A model generated the notes under the pieces. That model was not told the DNA's origin. It did no database searches and was given only the letters and a program-made list of their open reading frames with translations. Positions 5,196 through 6,848 of a DNA stretch of 6,848 nt are shown here, one piece after another. The stretch is taken from NCBI GenBank assembly GCA_002423025.1, contig DIUN01000014.1:525-7372 (forward strand), read 5' to 3'. The first letter of the stretch is position 1, and every line of letters begins with the position of its first letter. This DNA is from Sphingomonadales bacterium UBA6157 (GTDB lineage: Bacteria; Pseudomonadota; Alphaproteobacteria; Sphingomonadales; Sphingomonadaceae). A program made the translations under genes and the position numbers.

Positions 5196-6245
5196 ATGAT
5201 GACTGTTGCTGACACACTTCGGGCCGAGGCGGCCAAGCGTATCCTCATCAAGGACGGGCCGTATGGCACCGCCATCCAGGGGCTTGGCCTGCAGGAAGCG
5301 GACTACAAGGGCACGCTCGATCTGCCGATGGACCAGAAGGGCAACAATGATCTTCTGAACCTGACGCGGCCGGATGACATTGCCGGAGTGTGCGATGCCT
5401 ATATCGCCGCCGGGGCCGATGTGCTGGCCACCAACACCTTCAATGCCAACCGCATCAGCCAGGCCGATTATGGCGCCGAGCATCTGGTGGGGGACATCAA
5501 CCGGGCTGCCGCGCGGATCACGCGCGAATGTGCCGACCGGGCAACGGCGCGGGATGGCCGGCCGCGCTTTGTCGCCGGCTCGCTGGGGCCGACGAACAAG
5601 ACGCTCTCGCTTTCGCCCCGGGTGAGTGACCCCGGCTATCGCGAGGTGGATTTCGATGGTGTGAAGGCGGTGTACCGCGAGCAGATCGATGCGCTGGTGG
5701 AAGGCGGGGTGGACATAATCCTCATCGAGACGGTGTTCGATACGCTCAATGCCAAGGCCGCAGCGTTTGCGGCAGCGGAAGCCGGCGAGTCGCTGGGCCG
5801 CGAACTGCCGGTGATGCTCTCCATGACGCTCACCGATCTTTCCGGCCGCAACCTCTCGGGCCAGACAGTGGAGGCCTTCTGGCACTCGATCCGCCATGTA
5901 AAGCCACTTTCGGTGGGGCTGAACTGCTCGTTCGGCGCGACGGAGCTGCGCCCGCACGTGGTGGCGCTGGCGCGCATCGCCGATACGCTGGTGCAGGTGT
6001 ACCCCAATGCCGGGCTGCCCAACGACCTTGGCGCCTATGACGAGGCGCCGGAGACGACTGGCGGGCTGGTGGGGGATTGGGCCGCGACCGGGCTGATCAA
6101 CATCGTCGGCGGCTGCTGCGGCACGACGCCGGCACACATTGCGGCGATGGCCGAGGCCGTGAAGGGCAAGCCGCCGCGCGTGGTGCCGCATCCCGGGCCG
6201 GCGCTGCGGCTGGCAGGCATCGATGCCGTGAGTTTTGCGGCATGA
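5196..6245 (+). CDS. metH: Methionine synthase, homocysteine-binding (zinc) domain as a separate protein
   Basis: A 349-residue stand-alone homocysteine S-methyltransferase module, equal to the first ~350 residues of full-length cobalamin-dependent MetH. It binds and activates homocysteine through a zinc ion. The three ligands are visible: Cys244 in GLNCSFG and Cys307/Cys308 in GGCCGT, matching Cys247, 310 and 311 of E. coli MetH. Other conserved segments are KGNNDLLNLTRP (48-59), TNTFNANRI (79-87), AGSLGPTNKT (127-136), ILIETVFDTLNAKAA (175-189), LSGQTVEAFW and NAGLPN. The glycine-rich start of the barrel reads DGPYGT where E. coli has DGGMGT. Alone it lacks the folate, cobalamin and reactivation domains, so it should act in trans with the product of the next gene. 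Two tandem ATGs (5196, 5199) are both possible starts; GGA at 5188-5190 is a weak Shine-Dalgarno. The stop overlaps the next start by ATGA. It could instead be labelled a generic homocysteine S-methyltransferase family protein, but similarity to MetH is strong along its whole length. Confidence 0.93.
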   Translation: MMTVADTLRAEAAKRILIKDGPYGTAIQGLGLQEADYKGTLDLPMDQKGNNDLLNLTRPDDIAGVCDAYIAAGADVLATNTFNANRISQADYGAEHLVGDINRAAARITRECADRATARDGRPRFVAGSLGPTNKTLSLSPRVSDPGYREVDFDGVKAVYREQIDALVEGGVDIILIETVFDTLNAKAAAFAAAEAGESLGRELPVMLSMTLTDLSGRNLSGQTVEAFWHSIRHVKPLSVGLNCSFGATELRPHVVALARIADTLVQVYPNAGLPNDLGAYDEAPETTGGLVGDWAATGLINIVGGCCGTTPAHIAAMAEAVKGKPPRVVPHPGPALRLAGIDAVSFAA

Positions 6246-6848
6246 GCGGGGACAGCATGACCAACGACAGCGCTCCGGAGTTGGTGACGGACGCCGCGCC
6301 GCAGGTGGCCAGCTTCATCAACATCGGCGAGCGGACCAATGTCACGGGCTCGGCGGCGTTCAAGAAGCTGATCCTCAATGGGGATTACACCGCCGCCGTG
6401 GAAGTGGCGCGCAGCCAGGTCGAGAATGGCGCCCAGATCATCGATGTGAACATGGATGAGGGACTGCTCGATTCCGAAGCGGCGATGGTGACCTTCCTCA
6501 AGCTCATCGCCGCCGAGCCGGACATCGCGCGTGTGCCGATCATGGTGGACAGCTCGAAGTGGACGGTGATCGAGGCCGGGCTGAAGTGCCTCGTTGGCAA
6601 GGGCATCGTCAATTCGATCAGCCTCAAGGAAGGTGAAGAGCCGTTCCTGGAGCAGGCACGCAAGGTGATGCGCTATGGCGCCGCCGCGGTGGTGATGGCC
6701 TTTGATGAAAAGGGCCAGGCCGATACGGCGCAGCGCAAGGTCGAGATTTGCGAGCGGGCCTACAAGTTGCTCACCGGCATCGGCTTCGAGCCGGCGGACA
6801 TCATTTTTGATCCGAACATCTTTGCCGTGGCGACCGGCATCGAGGAGC
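6242..6848 (+). CDS. metH: Cobalamin-dependent methionine synthase, folate-binding and following domains; 3' end outside window
   Basis: This is the second piece of methionine synthase, starting where the homocysteine domain ends. 202 residues are visible, all from the pterin (5-methyltetrahydrofolate) binding barrel: FINIGERTNVTGSAAFKKLI (25-44), ENGAQIIDVNMDEGLLDSEAAM (61-82), PIMVDSSKWTVIEAGLKC (99-116), GKGIVNSISLKEGE (119-132), YGAAAVVMAFDEKGQADT (145-162) and IIFDPNIFAVATGIEE at the window edge. These match E. coli MetH from about residue 355 almost position by position. The cobalamin cap, B12-binding (DxHxxG) and SAM activation domains should follow outside the window. The first ATG (6242) overlaps the upstream stop; a second ATG at 6257, preceded by GGGGA, is an alternative start that removes five residues and has the better ribosome site. 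The frame is open to the last base. The enzyme uses the MetF product to remethylate cobalamin and, with the upstream protein, makes methionine. Confidence 0.96.
   Translation, partial: MSGDSMTNDSAPELVTDAAPQVASFINIGERTNVTGSAAFKKLILNGDYTAAVEVARSQVENGAQIIDVNMDEGLLDSEAAMVTFLKLIAAEPDIARVPIMVDSSKWTVIEAGLKCLVGKGIVNSISLKEGEEPFLEQARKVMRYGAAAVVMAFDEKGQADTAQRKVEICERAYKLLTGIGFEPADIIFDPNIFAVATGIEE

Noticed and set aside
5085..6191. 368-residue minus-strand open frame opposite the first metH gene
   Set aside because: Antisense shadow of a gene with complete zinc-ligand motifs; no family similarity.

Overview
The window is GC-rich, tightly packed bacterial chromosome. Gene content and protein sequence point to an alphaproteobacterium, most likely of the order Sphingomonadales. 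The signs are a GroEL with a GGM-repeat tail, a methionine synthase split into two genes, and an ArsR-type regulator fused to a methyltransferase domain at the head of a metF-metH operon. The taxon is an inference from protein character and gene order, not from a marker gene.

Layout. (1) 1-765, +: 3' part of groEL, closed by a strong intrinsic terminator at 793-823. (2) 830-1518, -: a two-gene unit converging on groEL, made of a 55-residue lipoprotein followed after 5 nt by a TetR-type regulator. (3) 1661-2284, +: a small SAM-dependent methyltransferase resembling the METTL7/TMT1 group, divergent from the lipoprotein across a 142-nt GC-rich spacer in which I see no clear promoter. (4) 2259-3140, -: mlaA (vacJ), an outer-membrane lipoprotein of phospholipid asymmetry, whose 3' end overlaps the methyltransferase by 26 nt, tail to tail. 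(5) 3141-3251: a divergent intergenic region with a TTGACA -35 box and a perfect 16-bp palindrome just before the next gene. (6) 3252-6848, +: an operon of ArsR-methyltransferase fusion regulator (SahR-like), metF, the homocysteine-binding part of methionine synthase, and the start of the remaining part of methionine synthase, which runs off the window.

How the genes work together. The right half is a one-carbon/methionine module. MetF makes 5-methyltetrahydrofolate, and the two MetH polypeptides together would use it to methylate homocysteine. The first gene most likely encodes the autoregulatory repressor, reading the methylation state of the cell (S-adenosylhomocysteine or S-adenosylmethionine) through its C-terminal methyltransferase fold and binding the palindrome that sits between the -35 and -10 boxes. 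Genes 1/2 and 3/4 overlap by ATGA, so translation is probably coupled along the operon. The left half (chaperonin, lipoprotein-TetR pair, METTL7-like enzyme, MlaA) shows no functional link to it beyond adjacency.

Nothing indicates mobile DNA, CRISPR, tRNA or rRNA. The most interesting points are the fused regulator with its operator and apparently leaderless start, the two-polypeptide methionine synthase, and the uncharacterised lipoprotein-TetR pair.
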